A stretch of 64,000 bases of DNA from Diadema setosum (taxonomy: Eukaryota; Echinodermata; Echinoidea; Diadematoida; Diadematidae): the NCBI RefSeq assembly GCF_964275005.1, contig NC_092698.1, forward strand, positions 31,365,162 through 31,429,161, given 5' to 3'. Of the stretch, positions 26,182 through 39,100 are shown piece after piece. How positions within the stretch are numbered: the first letter of the stretch is position 1; every line of letters starts with the position of its first letter. The notes beneath the pieces are model-generated. The model did not search any database and had not been told where the DNA came from. It was given only the letters and a program-made list of their open reading frames with translations. The translations under genes and the position numbers were made by a program.

Positions 26182-26570
26182 TTAAAGGGATGGTACAGTA
26201 TTGGTGGAGACGAGAATTGGGCTTTTAACTTTTTGCGAGATACCAAGAAAACACTTATGACATTGTACAGAGCATACCATTTTAAGAGGAATTCAAAGTT
26301 TATTTGATGAATATCGGGTTTTGAATGACGGAAACATCAAAAAACAAAGTAAAACAAAGCGATTGTAATAAAGTGTGGGTCCCACACTTTATTAGAATCG
26401 CTCTTTTTGGATATCTCTGCCATTTCAAAACCAATTTTCATCAAATAAACGTTGAACTCCTCATAGAATTACATGCTCTTTCATATTTCAAAAGAGGTCT
26501 CTCACTATCTCACCAAAAAATGTTAGAAACCTGAAATTAGGTCCCAACCAAAACTGTACGATCCCTTTAA
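26182..26570. mobile_element. Palindromic MITE, AAAGGGA...TCCCTTT family, copy 2
   Basis: Ends TTTAAAGGGATGGTACAGT and ACTGTACGATCCCTTTAA are near-perfect inverses. The centre holds GTGTGGGTCCCACAC. It would fold into a hairpin along its full length of nearly 390 bp. Confidence 0.85.
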
Positions 26571-27664
26571 GCCTTGGCATCTTTTAAATCAAACTAAAAT
26601 TCCAGGAGGAATAAAAAACAAACCTATTAGACACAGCTAAAATAACATCGAACTTTGGTCACATAACATCCTTAGCATTGTGATCATCTTTTTTCTCTTT
26701 TTAATTAATTTTATATTAATTTTGAAACGTAGGCCCCAGTCTTACTAAGCTTTTGGAAAATCACTTTAAAAACAATTTTACCATCAAACTTTGACTGGAC
26801 TCTGTTGTGGAAGCCATCTGCTATTTACAGAAGCAGTGAATATGGTTGCTCACTTTGGTAAATGTCACATAAAAACATTTCAGTTAAAAACTGTCACCTT
26901 TACCTTAATATGAAATTTGTTATTTCACTGACAGATATTTATATCAGTATTAAATGCTCTTCTATACACTGTACATGGCAGTGTTAGTGCTACTGCAGTT
27001 TGTGTTACTTTGTGATGACAAATGCTTACAAGGCAAGGCATACACTACTACCTGTACATAATTAGTAATTTCGAGTCAGTTAGTTACACCTGTAAATGCT
27101 GTTAAACTCAATTTATGTATAGCACATCTTTTTCTTTTCTTGACCAAATTGTAACAAGAGCTTGCCTCTAAAAGATAACATACAACAATATTTCTTTTTT
27201 TTTTTAAATCTTCAGTAGCCTCATAAAACACAAGCTTTAAGAGGCAAGTCTTCTACCATACTCATTCATGTGAAGCACATCTTTTTCTCTCCTTGACCAA
27301 ATTGTAATAATAGCTTGCCTGCCGTCACAAAAGATAACTTTATTATATACATACATTTTTTAATCTTCATTACCCTCACAAAACAAAAGACTTTTGAAGC
27401 ATCTTCTGACATATTCTTTTGTCAGCCAGAAGTTGACATCACCTCACTTGCCACAGGTTGGTGGAATATAGTATTCTGCTCCTCTCATAGTCTCGCTAGA
27501 GCAGGATGCTGGTAGTCCAATGAATTTAAGTACATGTCAAGAACAGGAGTCTCTCTGTCTCTTTCCCTCAGTTGTTGTTGTTTTTTTGTGTGTGTGTGCA
27601 ATTCACAGAATAATAATACATATGATATGATACATATAACTTCAGGAGTTGCAAGCACAGGCCT

Positions 27665-27840
27665 GGGCCCTGTTTCATAAAGCTGTTTGTAAAGTTACGA
27701 ACAACTTATGAGCGACTGGTGATCAGTTCTGATGTGCTATACAGAATTTCCATAATTCAGCACAAGAACTGATCACCAGTCGCTCGTAAGTTGTTCGTAA
27801 CTTTACGAACAGCTTTATGAAACACCCCCCTGGTGTTCAA
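27665..27840. mobile_element. Hairpin MITE in the RhoBTB 3' UTR
   Basis: Two arms of about 60-70 bp, sharing GTTACGAACAACTTATGAGC and its inverse with few mismatches, surround a loop of about 40 bp. Outer ends read GGGCCCTGTTTCATAAAG and CTTTATGAAAC. It starts 36 bp past the RhoBTB stop codon, so the message would carry it. Confidence 0.85.
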
Positions 27841-27875
27841 TGACAGGAGTTTGAATTCAAGATCCCCTTCCCGGT

Positions 27876-28106
27876 TCACATGACGGCGCACTGCTCCTTT
27901 CCACCTGCCTCTGTTTTCTTGTTGCCGTATTTCTCCTCCCAGAGCGCGATCTCTTCCAGGTAGGAGACAGGTGGCCAGCGTTTCTCTTTGACATACTCGA
28001 GATTTTCCCCCTCGAGCTGCCCAAACTCTGAGCGCTTCTCGAAGGCAAGGTAGTTGGAGGAGATGAAGTGAAGACACCAGTCCGCCAGCTGCTTGGCATT
28101 GTGGAA
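27876..28106 (-). CDS. RHOBTB: RhoBTB coding exon 10 (C-terminal domain and CAAX)
   Basis: Encodes [28 protein letters not shown] and the terminal GGKEQCAVM before TGA. The C-terminal CAVM fits a CAAX prenylation signal; Met in the last position favours farnesylation by the usual rule. A palindromic element begins 36 bp beyond the stop. Confidence 0.94.
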   Translation of the reverse strand, partial: FHNAKQLADWCLHFISSNYLAFEKRSEFGQLEGENLEYVKEKRWPPVSYLEEIALWEEKYGNKKTEAGGKEQCAVM

Positions 28107-31100
28107 CTGGGGACAGAAGGTGAGAGTATGGAATTATGATTGCCATATGTTTTTTCTATTAAAGTGGACAACTTCTTTGGTAGCTCTGTGGCTAGGAACC
28201 TACTCAGTAGCTAGATCATGTCTGCAAGTGTTACATGAACTTGAATGTATGATACCTAAATGGTACATAGTACAGTGCACTCCTGTTATAACAAAGATGG
28301 TTATAACAAAATTCCAGTTACAATGAAGCAAAAATTCAGGCCACAACATTATCTGTTCTATGTTTTTATTGTTTACTTCTTCAGTTATAACAAAATTTCG
28401 ATACAACAAAAGAAAACTGCCGGTCCCGAGGACTTCTTTATAACAGGAGTTGACTGAAAAGTCTGAAATCTGGTACAGATATAAAGGAATGAGATTGGAA
28501 AGGTTTTCTCTTTTACAATAATCCTCTGCCCATAATTTCTACGGTTGAGAGGAACTGCAAACACATACTTCTACACTTTTTAACTTAAAATGTAAAAATA
28601 AAATGATGAATGCTTCAGAAATGGTGAAAGTGATGATTATTAATAAACATAGAAATGAATAAATTAATGTCAAAGAGTTAGAACATACCTGTGATGTGAG
28701 AAGCAAACCGATGACATCGATGTCTGCCTTTTCGATGCAGTCGGTGACGCTGCGATCGACCTCCTTAGTGATGTAGAGCTCACAAAGGTTCTTCAGTCGA
28801 GTCTGGTCAAAGCGCTCAGCTGCCACAAGGATACCTACAGCATCCCCCTCCTCAATTGGGGAGTGGTCGGTGTAGAGGTACTCCATCACAGCCATGAAGC
28901 ACTCCATACTAGTCTCAAGTATAGGGATCTGGTGAGGGTGCGGAAAACAATACTTGTGTGAAAAAGATTTCATAATACATCAAGATGGGAAATGTGGATA
29001 AATACAATGGATCTGGATGTGGTTTGAACACACACAAGAAAAAAGTTGATACATCTTGAGCAGAGATCATTTCTGTGCCACTTGAAGAAAAGTATATGTT
29101 TAAATTCTCACAATGCTCTTGCATTATATTTGAATGCTTTTAGGATTGCTCAAAAACAACAGGCAAGAATCATGGTAAAAAGGAAACATAATATGGGAAC
29201 TCTTGAGTCACTCTCTAGTTCTTTAACATTTGTGCCTTTGCTCTCTTTAACCCTGTGAAAACACCAATCGCATATGGCATATTTGTAGCACACTGAATTT
29301 GATTCACTGTTTGCCATGCAGAGAAACCCCTGACTGCTAGCATGTTTCTGTGGGCACCACATGATGGGCAGTGTGCACAAGCATGATTAGTCTTCGATAG
29401 CTTAAGCTTTTGCTTGAAAAAAAAAAGCGACCCCCCAAAAAAATCTTAATTATTGCAGCATCTCCATGTCTCTTGAAAAGGGCTTCACACCAGGCTTTGC
29501 GTAGAGTTGCGTAGTGTTGTGTGCAGTGACTACGCAACGCCATGCAATTATATGCCGAGAGTACGCAACTCTACGTAACAGCATGCAGAGGGACGCAAAA
29601 TCCGTATGCAAGATATACGCGAAAAAAATTATGTAAACACACTTGATTTTTTTTGTGTACATCTCACATACCTATTTGTGTCCCTCAGTGTAGTGTTACA
29701 AAGAGTTGCGTCCCTCGGCATACTGTTACGTAGAGTTGCATACTCACAGCGTATAGCTGTGTAGTCACTGCACATAACACTATGCACTCCATGCAAAGCC
29801 TGGTGTAGGAAACCCCCTTAATTAAAATATAATGCACTTGCACTTTGTCTGGCAGAAACTCACCTTAGCCGATGCAGAGCTCTCTGCAAACACTCCACTG
29901 AACATTCCTGCCATGACTGTGCATCGTGCTTTCAAGAAAACCTTGTGTGCTGGGACTACCTGACCTGTATGGGTGAGAGAGACATTGTTTCAATCATGGA
30001 GGATTTCTTGGTGCCAAATAGGTCTATTCTGCAATGCACATTAATTAACAGAAAGTTCTAAACTTTTAGCCAGAACTTTAAATGTCTACATGACAACCAT
30101 TCAAAATTTCAGGCAATGGTAAAATCAAGTACAGATAAAACGTCAAACATTTTTACAATTTATAATGGAGTGACAGCAAAGCTAAATGACCAATCCTTGT
30201 TTACAGTCATTTCACCAGTCACACACACAAAAAAAACAGTGTAAATGTACGCAATAGACCTTATGCATTGACGTCATCACTCGCTTGACAACCTCTCGCG
30301 ACGCCATCTTAGAGGGCAAGCGAAGTCCTTGACATCGCAGAGGCGTGCAGCTAGTTATGTGCTTTTCCTATGCGCGCTAGCGGCGATCGCCTCACTCGCC
30401 GCCAGTCCCCATGCTAGTGGCAGGTTTTTTTTTACCATCAAACAAGTTTGACATGACATGACACATTATGCAGCAATATTTGGGTAATTTTCTCACATTG
30501 TGCAATCGAAATACTCACAGTAACTACAGAATTCCTAGGTTATATCGCAGAAATTTGTATCCATAGCGCAACATCGCCGTTCGCTGAATGTATGTCGCCA
30601 TTTTGAATTTCATTAGCCAATCACATGCGAGGTACGTGTTTTAGTAAAAAACACGTAGAAATCTACCTCACATGTGATTGGCTAACGGATTCGTAGGTTG
30701 ATGAGCTGTTACTACCGCTGGTAGTTGCCTCTTTTTTCATGAAAATTGTGCCAAAATGTTGGATATATCATTAACCTGGTGAGTGCAATGCATACCTCAA
30801 ATGTCTATTTTGCTATACAAGCTTGAATTTCCCTATCTAGGGCTGTAGATTACATGCAATAGAAAAGACAGTAAAAGAAACACCGATGTTGTGTGTAAAT
30901 GCCCATTGCCTCGCGTGTAAAAGCACGCTCTAGCAACGCATCGCTTGCCCTCTGAGGGAGGGCGCCCTTCAGTTAGTAAGACCGTGTGACGTCATATGCA
31001 TAAGGTCTATTTATAGCTACGTTACTACACTTACACCAAACCATAAAAACCCCTTCTTCAATGTATACAATGTGTCTCTATAGTACAACCGCTATTCATA

Positions 31101-33080
31101 GAAAAACCATTTCACACCCTTCTCACATTCTTTGCCCGTTATATATGTGATCATGCATCACAAAATGAACAAAAAGTCGCATCCCTTGATTTTACATAAG
31201 GACTCAAAAAAAGGTGAAACGGGTCAGCTGAGTCAATCTTGAGTCTTTCATATCATCTGAAAGAGCTATTCTTCTATATTATCTTAAGTTGGGGATCATA
31301 TAATGAATGGGAAAGTGTGTTTTTATCAGTTTGTCTTCTTTTTACCCTTTTTTGTAGTGTAGTGTGATAAGGTATGTCTTACATACCTTATGTCCCTAAG
31401 GATATGAAAAGAGGTCCCTTTTCATATCCTTGGCACACTCTTCACTCTCTACTGCTTTGAAAGATGGCATTTATCATGTACAGAATGTGTCCATACAGCA
31501 TGCTCACTTTCAGCTTAATCTGATAATCCCTTCATTGTCGTTGTTCCAGTGGTTTATGTCCTGTTTTTTGTCCCATTCATTGCACAGCTAGAACGGCTTG
31601 ATAAGGATTAAGCACTTGAATAGAACCTGTACTTCAGAGCCTCTTTCCTTAGTTCACACTTTTCCAAAGTGTGTGCTTTCTTTTTACGATTTTGATAGGT
31701 TAGGAGAGTCCATTGGAATTGAGTTATACACCATTTTCAAGCTTGGAGTCTGCTCTTTCAGAATGTGCCCTTAACTAAAAATTCATGTCTGGCAACTTTT
31801 TTGTTGGCTTTGTGATGCAGGGTCACATATTGAATTCTGAAACCATAGTAACTACTTCATCTACCGTTACAACTATATCACTCAAACCAATGCAATCTGT
31901 GAAATGTCTGTAAATAGATATTGTAATTAACTGTATCATTCGATGAGTAGTTAAAACCACACCATCATGACAAGAATACAGAGAAAGCTGAATAAACTCG
32001 CCTTCCACTTCAAACTGTACATCTGAAAAGGTCGGCTTGTTGAAGAAGAGCTCCTTTGCCCTCTGACCCATGAGGTCATTCAGGAAGGTGCCGATGCTCG
32101 GGTTCAGGAACTCCTCGCCCTTCTGGATGTTGGTAACAACCTCCCGGAGTCTTGGCAGGAAGAAGGTGTCGGCTGCCTTCAGCAGTGCTATGAGCTCATT
32201 CTCATTGGTGTCTTCATCGACGTTGGGTAGACCTACACATAGAAAATGTTTTTAGTTTTTACAGAGCATCCTAAACAAATGTCCACAGAAAAGGTTGAAA
32301 TGATTGTGTAAATTTCAGGGAAAGGTGATCTTACCACTCTCTATTTGCATGATTGGGATAGTGACTGTTTTTTTTGTCTTTTCTTCTACATTATTATTGA
32401 AGGCTGTGATTTGGTTTTGTTTTTGTTTTTTAAGGGGAGGGGGTCAATTGTCATACTGCTCTAAACTGCAGATAATGCTGCAAATAATTTCCTTCTGTTT
32501 GTATTTTCAAAATCAAGCATATTCTTTTACTTCCTGCATAATTATTCTGAATCCTCACAAAAAGTACATTGAATGGACATATTTCGACATAAGCTTTCAT
32601 TTAAAATCTATCCTATAGTTTCTCTCCACATTAATTTGTCTACCATCCTCACACAAGAAGTGTAATATGCATATATAACACACTTTGTTCTTTGCCTAAC
32701 GCCTTTAAAACGATATAATTAATAGCATACTTTGAATTGATGTTTATGTCCACCCTGTGGAAAGCCGAGTAGATGATATGAAAGCTATTAGTGCAAAAAA
32801 AAAACAAGAGACCCGGGGGTCACGCGCTCACCTGAGTATCGCAATTTCACCTTCCATGCATTCTTGCACACTCATACCTTAGAACATTGGAAACTTAAGT
32901 CTGCATATATGGATCCCCCCTCCTCAACTCCAGGGTGGGGGGGGGGGGGCAGGCAGCCCTGGATCTGCAATGTACAAACTTGGAACTAAAGTCATCAATG
33001 TACAAACTCATGGGGCATTAACTTTGCTTTATCATTTCTGGTTCTAGAGTAGAAGATTTTAAATAACCCTTAATGTGTGT

Positions 33081-33111
<31 letters not shown>

Positions 33112-36100
33112 CCCTAGGGGCCCCCAAGAGGGATATGGTGCCCATTTGGAGGAATTGAGATTCTATCCCCCTAGGGATACTACCTGCTAAGTTTGGTCAA
33201 AGTTCATCATGAGGTTTTCAAAAAGAAGATGAACATGTACAATTCAGGTCCTATTAGGACCCATCCCCATCCCCTCTCCTGGGTCCCAAAAGGGGGGGGG
33301 GGGGGGGGGGGGGGCACCCCTGATTCCGCCAATCCCATGAACAAACTTGAAACTACAGTCATCAATGTACTAACTCATAGTATTATCTAAGCCCTGTCAC
33401 TTCTGGTTCTAGAGAAGATTTTTAAAGATTCCTTAATTTTAGGGGGTTTGGTTCCCCTGGGGGCCCCCAGGTGGGCCATGGTGCCCATTTGAACAAACTG
33501 AGATCCTATCCCCCTAGGGATGCTAGCTACCAAGTTTGGTGAAAATCAGACATGGGGATCTCAAAGTGAAGATGAAAATGTACAATTTAGGCCCCATTAG
33601 GACCCCTCCCAACCCCCTCCCCTGGGTCCCAAGGGGGACACCCCTGATTCCCCCATGAACAAACTTGAGACTACAGTCATCAATGTACTAACTCATGGTA
33701 TTAACTAAGCCCTATCACTTCTGGTTCTAGAGAAGAAGATTTTTAAAGATTCCTTAATCTTAGGGGGTTTGGGCCCCCCTGGGGCCCCCCAGGTGGGCCA
33801 TGGTGCCCATTTGAACAAATTGAGATCCTATCCCCCTAGGGATGCTACCTGCCAAGTTTGGTGAAAATCGGTCATGGGGTTCTCAAGAAGAAGATGAAAA
33901 TGTAAAAAGTTTATGCACGACGGACGATGCACGACGCACGACGCACGACGCACGACGCACGGCGGACGCCGGACGAAGGGCGATCGCAATAGCTCACTTG
34001 AGCCTTCGGCTCTGGTGAGCTTAAAAAAGAAAAAAAAAAAATGCAAGAAGCATGTGATGACAGTCACTTACCCCTGTAGAGGAACTCCAAGACATGTTTG
34101 AATGTCTCTATGGTGATGTCTGCAGACAGACAGATGTCGATGCGGTGACTGGCCTCCTCTCCGGCCTCTTGAATGCTGGAAAGGCCTGCCACAGCACCAC
34201 TGTTGATCTCATCCCATGAGAAGGCAGGGACGCGCACCGGTCTATTTTCCTGCTGATCCTGTTATAAAGTGAAAATTGTACAGGAAAATGTTGGGATGCC
34301 TGGCATTGCATTTACATGATCAAGGGCAGATTCAGCATCATAACAGAGTTCATTCCACTGAAGCAGCTGAGTAAGGGCATGAAACCCCAAAAACTTTGAG
34401 CAAAATCAGACAATTCATTGGGAATTTAGAGGTATTTGAGTGCAAATAGATTAACAGCTGACATGTAGTACACAAGTACCTATCATAGCCATAATGATTA
34501 CATGACTTTGACTACTGTGACATCTTATGTGTCACAGAAGATGACTGAATTGCAATGACTTTGCCAGAACAAAATGCGGAAACAGTTTCTCATGTTGAAA
34601 GCTTACTTTGAATCATGACTTGTCTCATCAAAACAACTTTCCATCAACTTAAAAAAAAAAGAAAAGGGAAGAGAACAACACAAAACATGTCAGACACTCA
34701 TCATGAATTCTTCACTGTTATTCTTCTCTGTGAACACTAATACCTTTGGCAGCTTCTGTTCAAACACTCTGCAGAAGAAGTCTGAGGCACTGCACAGCAC
34801 CACCCGGTGAGCAGACACGTCCTTTCCATCCTCCAGATGAAAGATAACATCCGCTTCCAAGGTGTCCTCAAGGCTACGCCCCATGTCCTCGCCCATCGTG
34901 GATGTCGTGATCTCTATCCACGGGGCAAGACCTGGTAGATTTTTGGGTGGGTGGGTAAGAAATTGCTGATCAAGTACTGCTACATAATTATAGCTATACA
35001 CAGATAGAAAGTCAATCTTAACTCCTTCATACTGTACACTCTTGTGAGTAGAGGACAGTGCTTTCATTAACCCTAACTAGGTCGGGCTATTTTGGCCAGG
35101 GCCCCATTTCATAAAAGATGTTTCAACAGGATGGCAACTCTTGCTGGAATGGCAACTTCCCATTGCAAAAGCCAATCAGGAAGCTGGATTTTCATCGTTA
35201 CCATGACAATTGTCATTCTATCAAGAGTTGCTATCATATCAACTTTTTATGAAACAGGACCCAGATCTCAGCCGTCGACCGCGTGATAGCGACGAAAATT
35301 AGCATGCACATTGCATGTGATGTAATCTAACAAACTGTAAAGTTCATTTTTTTTTAAATTATGATTTATGCTAAATTATGCTAATTTATGCATAATGCTG
35401 CATGAATATCAGACTTTTTGCAATAAATCACTAAATGAGGCTCAAAACAGGCACATTTTTTTTTTTTGTAAATACTCTTTTCACAGTGTCCTCTGCAAAT
35501 GAAGATGAAAAAAATTGTGCCATCAGAAAAATTTCTTAAGTATTTTATTGTTTTTTAAAATTTTTTATGTATTTCTTTGTTTTTCATTGTTTTGTTTTTT
35601 TTGCTGAAATTTGCTGCGTCATTGTTCCAAACATGAAAATATGCTATTAATTGATTTAAATCTATAAAACCCCAAAATGATTATGCTTTTATGAAATTTG
35701 ACTGTAAGCACAGTTTGCATTGAAATTGTACAAGAATGCATGTTTTTGAGCAATTTTTTGTTGGATGTGCATGTACATATTTATGCGTAACTTTGGAACC
35801 GTGTGCCCGGGCGTCGGAAATTTGGTGTCAAAAGTTGCGGGAGACTTGAAAGAAAAATGTCATGAAACATCGCGGTGATAGCTTTTTGCTATGCTGATAC
35901 ATCGCGCGGAATGTCGGGGGGGAGGCTCCGAGGCGCCCCCTCCCTCCTAGTTAGGGTTAAAACATGTTGACATCAGAAATGAAATGACATGACAAATCAC
36001 AACACCATAACAGTCATGGTCATTCATGACTTAGACTGATTTTGAAGCATACATGTAGACCAGATAGTTGAACACCGACAAAAAAAGACAGACTATGATG

Positions 36101-39100
36101 TTAATCTTCCACACATGTGATGGCAATGGGGGTGAGAGGCTATTTTCTTTTTTTACCTTCGTGACAGCTACATGATTTACCTACAGAAATACTCACCAGC
36201 TGGGGGCATGACAGGTGGAAGGGGTACCACCTTCTTCTTATTCTTTCCTCCCCAAAACCGAAAGACTCCTTTCTTTGAGCTTTCCATCGTGGAGTGGCTC
36301 AACCCTAGTTCCAGCTGTCAAAGAAGATACAGGTAAAGGCATTACATCACTATGAGCACACATCACATACATTACAGTTGGTTTTTTCTTCTGATTGCAA
36401 CAAAGCAAAGTAGTAAAATCACATAGCTAGTAGAAATTAAAGTTGCTACATTTGGACCAGAGAATCCCCCATTTGTGCTCGTACTGAGAATTTCAGTTTA
36501 ACATGAGAATAACATGCACTGCACTGTCTGCACAATAACGATTTGTTCTTGCATTTGAATGTCACAGGCGAATTGGAAGAGGTTAGGGATGTACAAAACG
36601 TAGCTGGGGAAAGCAGTATGCTGCTGATGAACTAATCTACCCGTATATGCTGGATAGCTATTGTTTCCTCTTTTCTATGTGATAGCATGGCATACATCAA
36701 ATGCATCGTATGGTTTGATGGTGTGATCTGAAAGTAGGTGTTGATCAAATATCAACAAAAGAAGAAGAAGAAAAGATTCTCATGATTGTGGCATCACATC
36801 ACTTTATGTATATAGAGTATGTCACATTATGAGTGTCATTTCATGAGTGGGCACTGCTAATGGTCTTTGTGTAGTCAATGCATTTCACATACCACTGCGC
36901 AAAAGATTCATAGTGTAACTGCGATGAGTTTGCCAGAAAATCAGCAGTTTGCCCAATTTTTTCTTTAAGCACAGGCTAGTCAAACTTGGTGAGTGTTGCA
37001 ATATTTGCCCTCTAATCTGTGAAAATGGGGCAACTTATAATACATGGAATGAAGAGAGTCTATTCTGTTGCAATACCATTTTAAATAATGATCTTAAAAA
37101 TGATTTTAAAAAATCACTGTCACAGTATATGAACAACTACAGATTTCAGATATTATGTATCATATCCTCTATTAAATCATATCATCATCAAAGACAACTC
37201 ATCACTTTTAAAATTCTGTCATGGTTTGTCTATGCACTGTGTTGAGATGTATTTTGATATCACTTAAAGAGAATTGAACTTCAAAAAAAAAAAAAAATAG
37301 TATCACATCAAAGAGCACTTACTGCCTTATCAAAGCACTCTTTCAAGCCAGAGTGAGTGAGGGAACTTGTTTCTACAAAGCTCAAATTCAGATTCCTTGC
37401 AAGCGCCGCTCCCTCATTGAAGGACACAGTCCTATTCTGGTTAGACGGCGTCCTGAGATCTGCATTGTGTGGCGAAATGAGAGGAAATTTATCTTGAATA
37501 CCATTGACTAAAGCATCAATAGTTGGTGAAGGTGAAATAAATTACTGCACTGATCATAATTCTGAATATCTCGTATCTGAAAGAAAGAGGTAACACTGGC
37601 ATACGGGAAAGAATCACATAATGACATAACAATAAAACTGCAACTCAAATCAGATACAAACACATCTGCTTGTGAACTAAGGAAGTCATAGCAAATCATG
37701 TGCAAATCATGTATTAAGGGCATGGCAAACTACAAAATAAACCAAATTTCCTGCACAATCTGACACTACAGGCTTTGACAGAACCAAATGAAAATCAAAA
37801 TGAATTTTTGGACTTCAATTTTTTGTTCCATGCTGAAGGAAGCTTCCTGGGCATTTGCACTTTCCTGTCAACATTTGCTATATTAAAATGCAATACCAGT
37901 ATTGGGAACATTTGAAGCACCGTGAAAGTTGGCATACATGTGTATGTCCTTGAATGAAGATTCAAGGGCCTAGTCCTTGACTAGCTTTGAATATCTTTTC
38001 TTCAACCTTACTCGGCTGATAACTTCACATCCTGCATTGACACTACTACAATATGTAGTATCACAAATTACACAGACACACACACAAACATAATAGGGCC
38101 TACATGTATTGTCCATTGACTTAAAAGGCCATAGACATAGCAGGTAGTTTAACTTCCTTGTCAGTCTTGATAAGCAGATTCTCCCTGCCCTCATTCTACA
38201 CTGAATAATATCGAGAAATTACCTGTTTTCATGGCGACAAGAAGAATGGGAACATTAGGGCAAAACTGCATGACTTCTGGGTACCACTTTGACGAAATGT
38301 TTTCGAATGATGATCGGCTATCCACAGAGTAGCAAATCAAAAAGATGTCAGTCTGAGGATACGACAATGGACGCAGCCGATCATAATCCTCCTGCAAGAG
38401 TTGAAACAAAATATTTAAAAAGATAAATTATAAATGTCAAGGTTCTGATGACATCTCCGAGGACCTTACCATGACAAGCCCTTGGAAAAGTACTGTGGAG
38501 CACATCATGAAAGTAAATAAGTTTTACTATTACATGTACTATTACTATTACCACTATTACTATTGCTATCACTGTTAATATCATCATACGATTAAGAACA
38601 ACAGCTAGCAAGATAAATGAAAATGGTTAATTGTGTTTGTGAAATGTTATTGTTTGCAATGGTGGGGTGCACCTGGTCTACAATTTCCCTGTTCAAACAA
38701 TGTGATTTATAATTTATGAATTCTTATATTCTTTCTTTACAGCTAAGGATATGTCAAAAAGGTATACATAATGTATAATGCAAGTGTTGCAAACAAGGTA
38801 TTATTTGATATAAATTCAATAATCAGAATTATTACAAAATCACTCATAGGAAATCTTACGGATTGTACAATTATGTAGAGAGACTTCGCAAGGAATGATG
38901 CCAAAATATTTACTTTCACTCTTTGCTTAAGTTGCTACATGTATTGGACAAAATACTATGTTGTACATCTATTTTTAAATCATTCTGAATTCATTGCAGA
39001 AAGTGCATAGTACCAAGAAAGTATTTCACTCACACTAAAATAACTGTTTCATTTCATACTCAATGCAGCACAGATGCAATACAACGTATCAACTTACCTG

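Larger units (their letters stand above)
22354..27875. other. Intergenic region between ACBD5 and RhoBTB
   Basis: Holds the ACBD5 promoter side (22354-22620, richer in CpG than its surroundings), poly-G and T-rich low-complexity sequence at 22720-22850, an ATT/ATC microsatellite near 23640-23700, a GC-rich palindromic patch at 24315-24570, a MITE at 26182-26570 and the RhoBTB 3' UTR. No supported exon. Confidence 0.55.
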
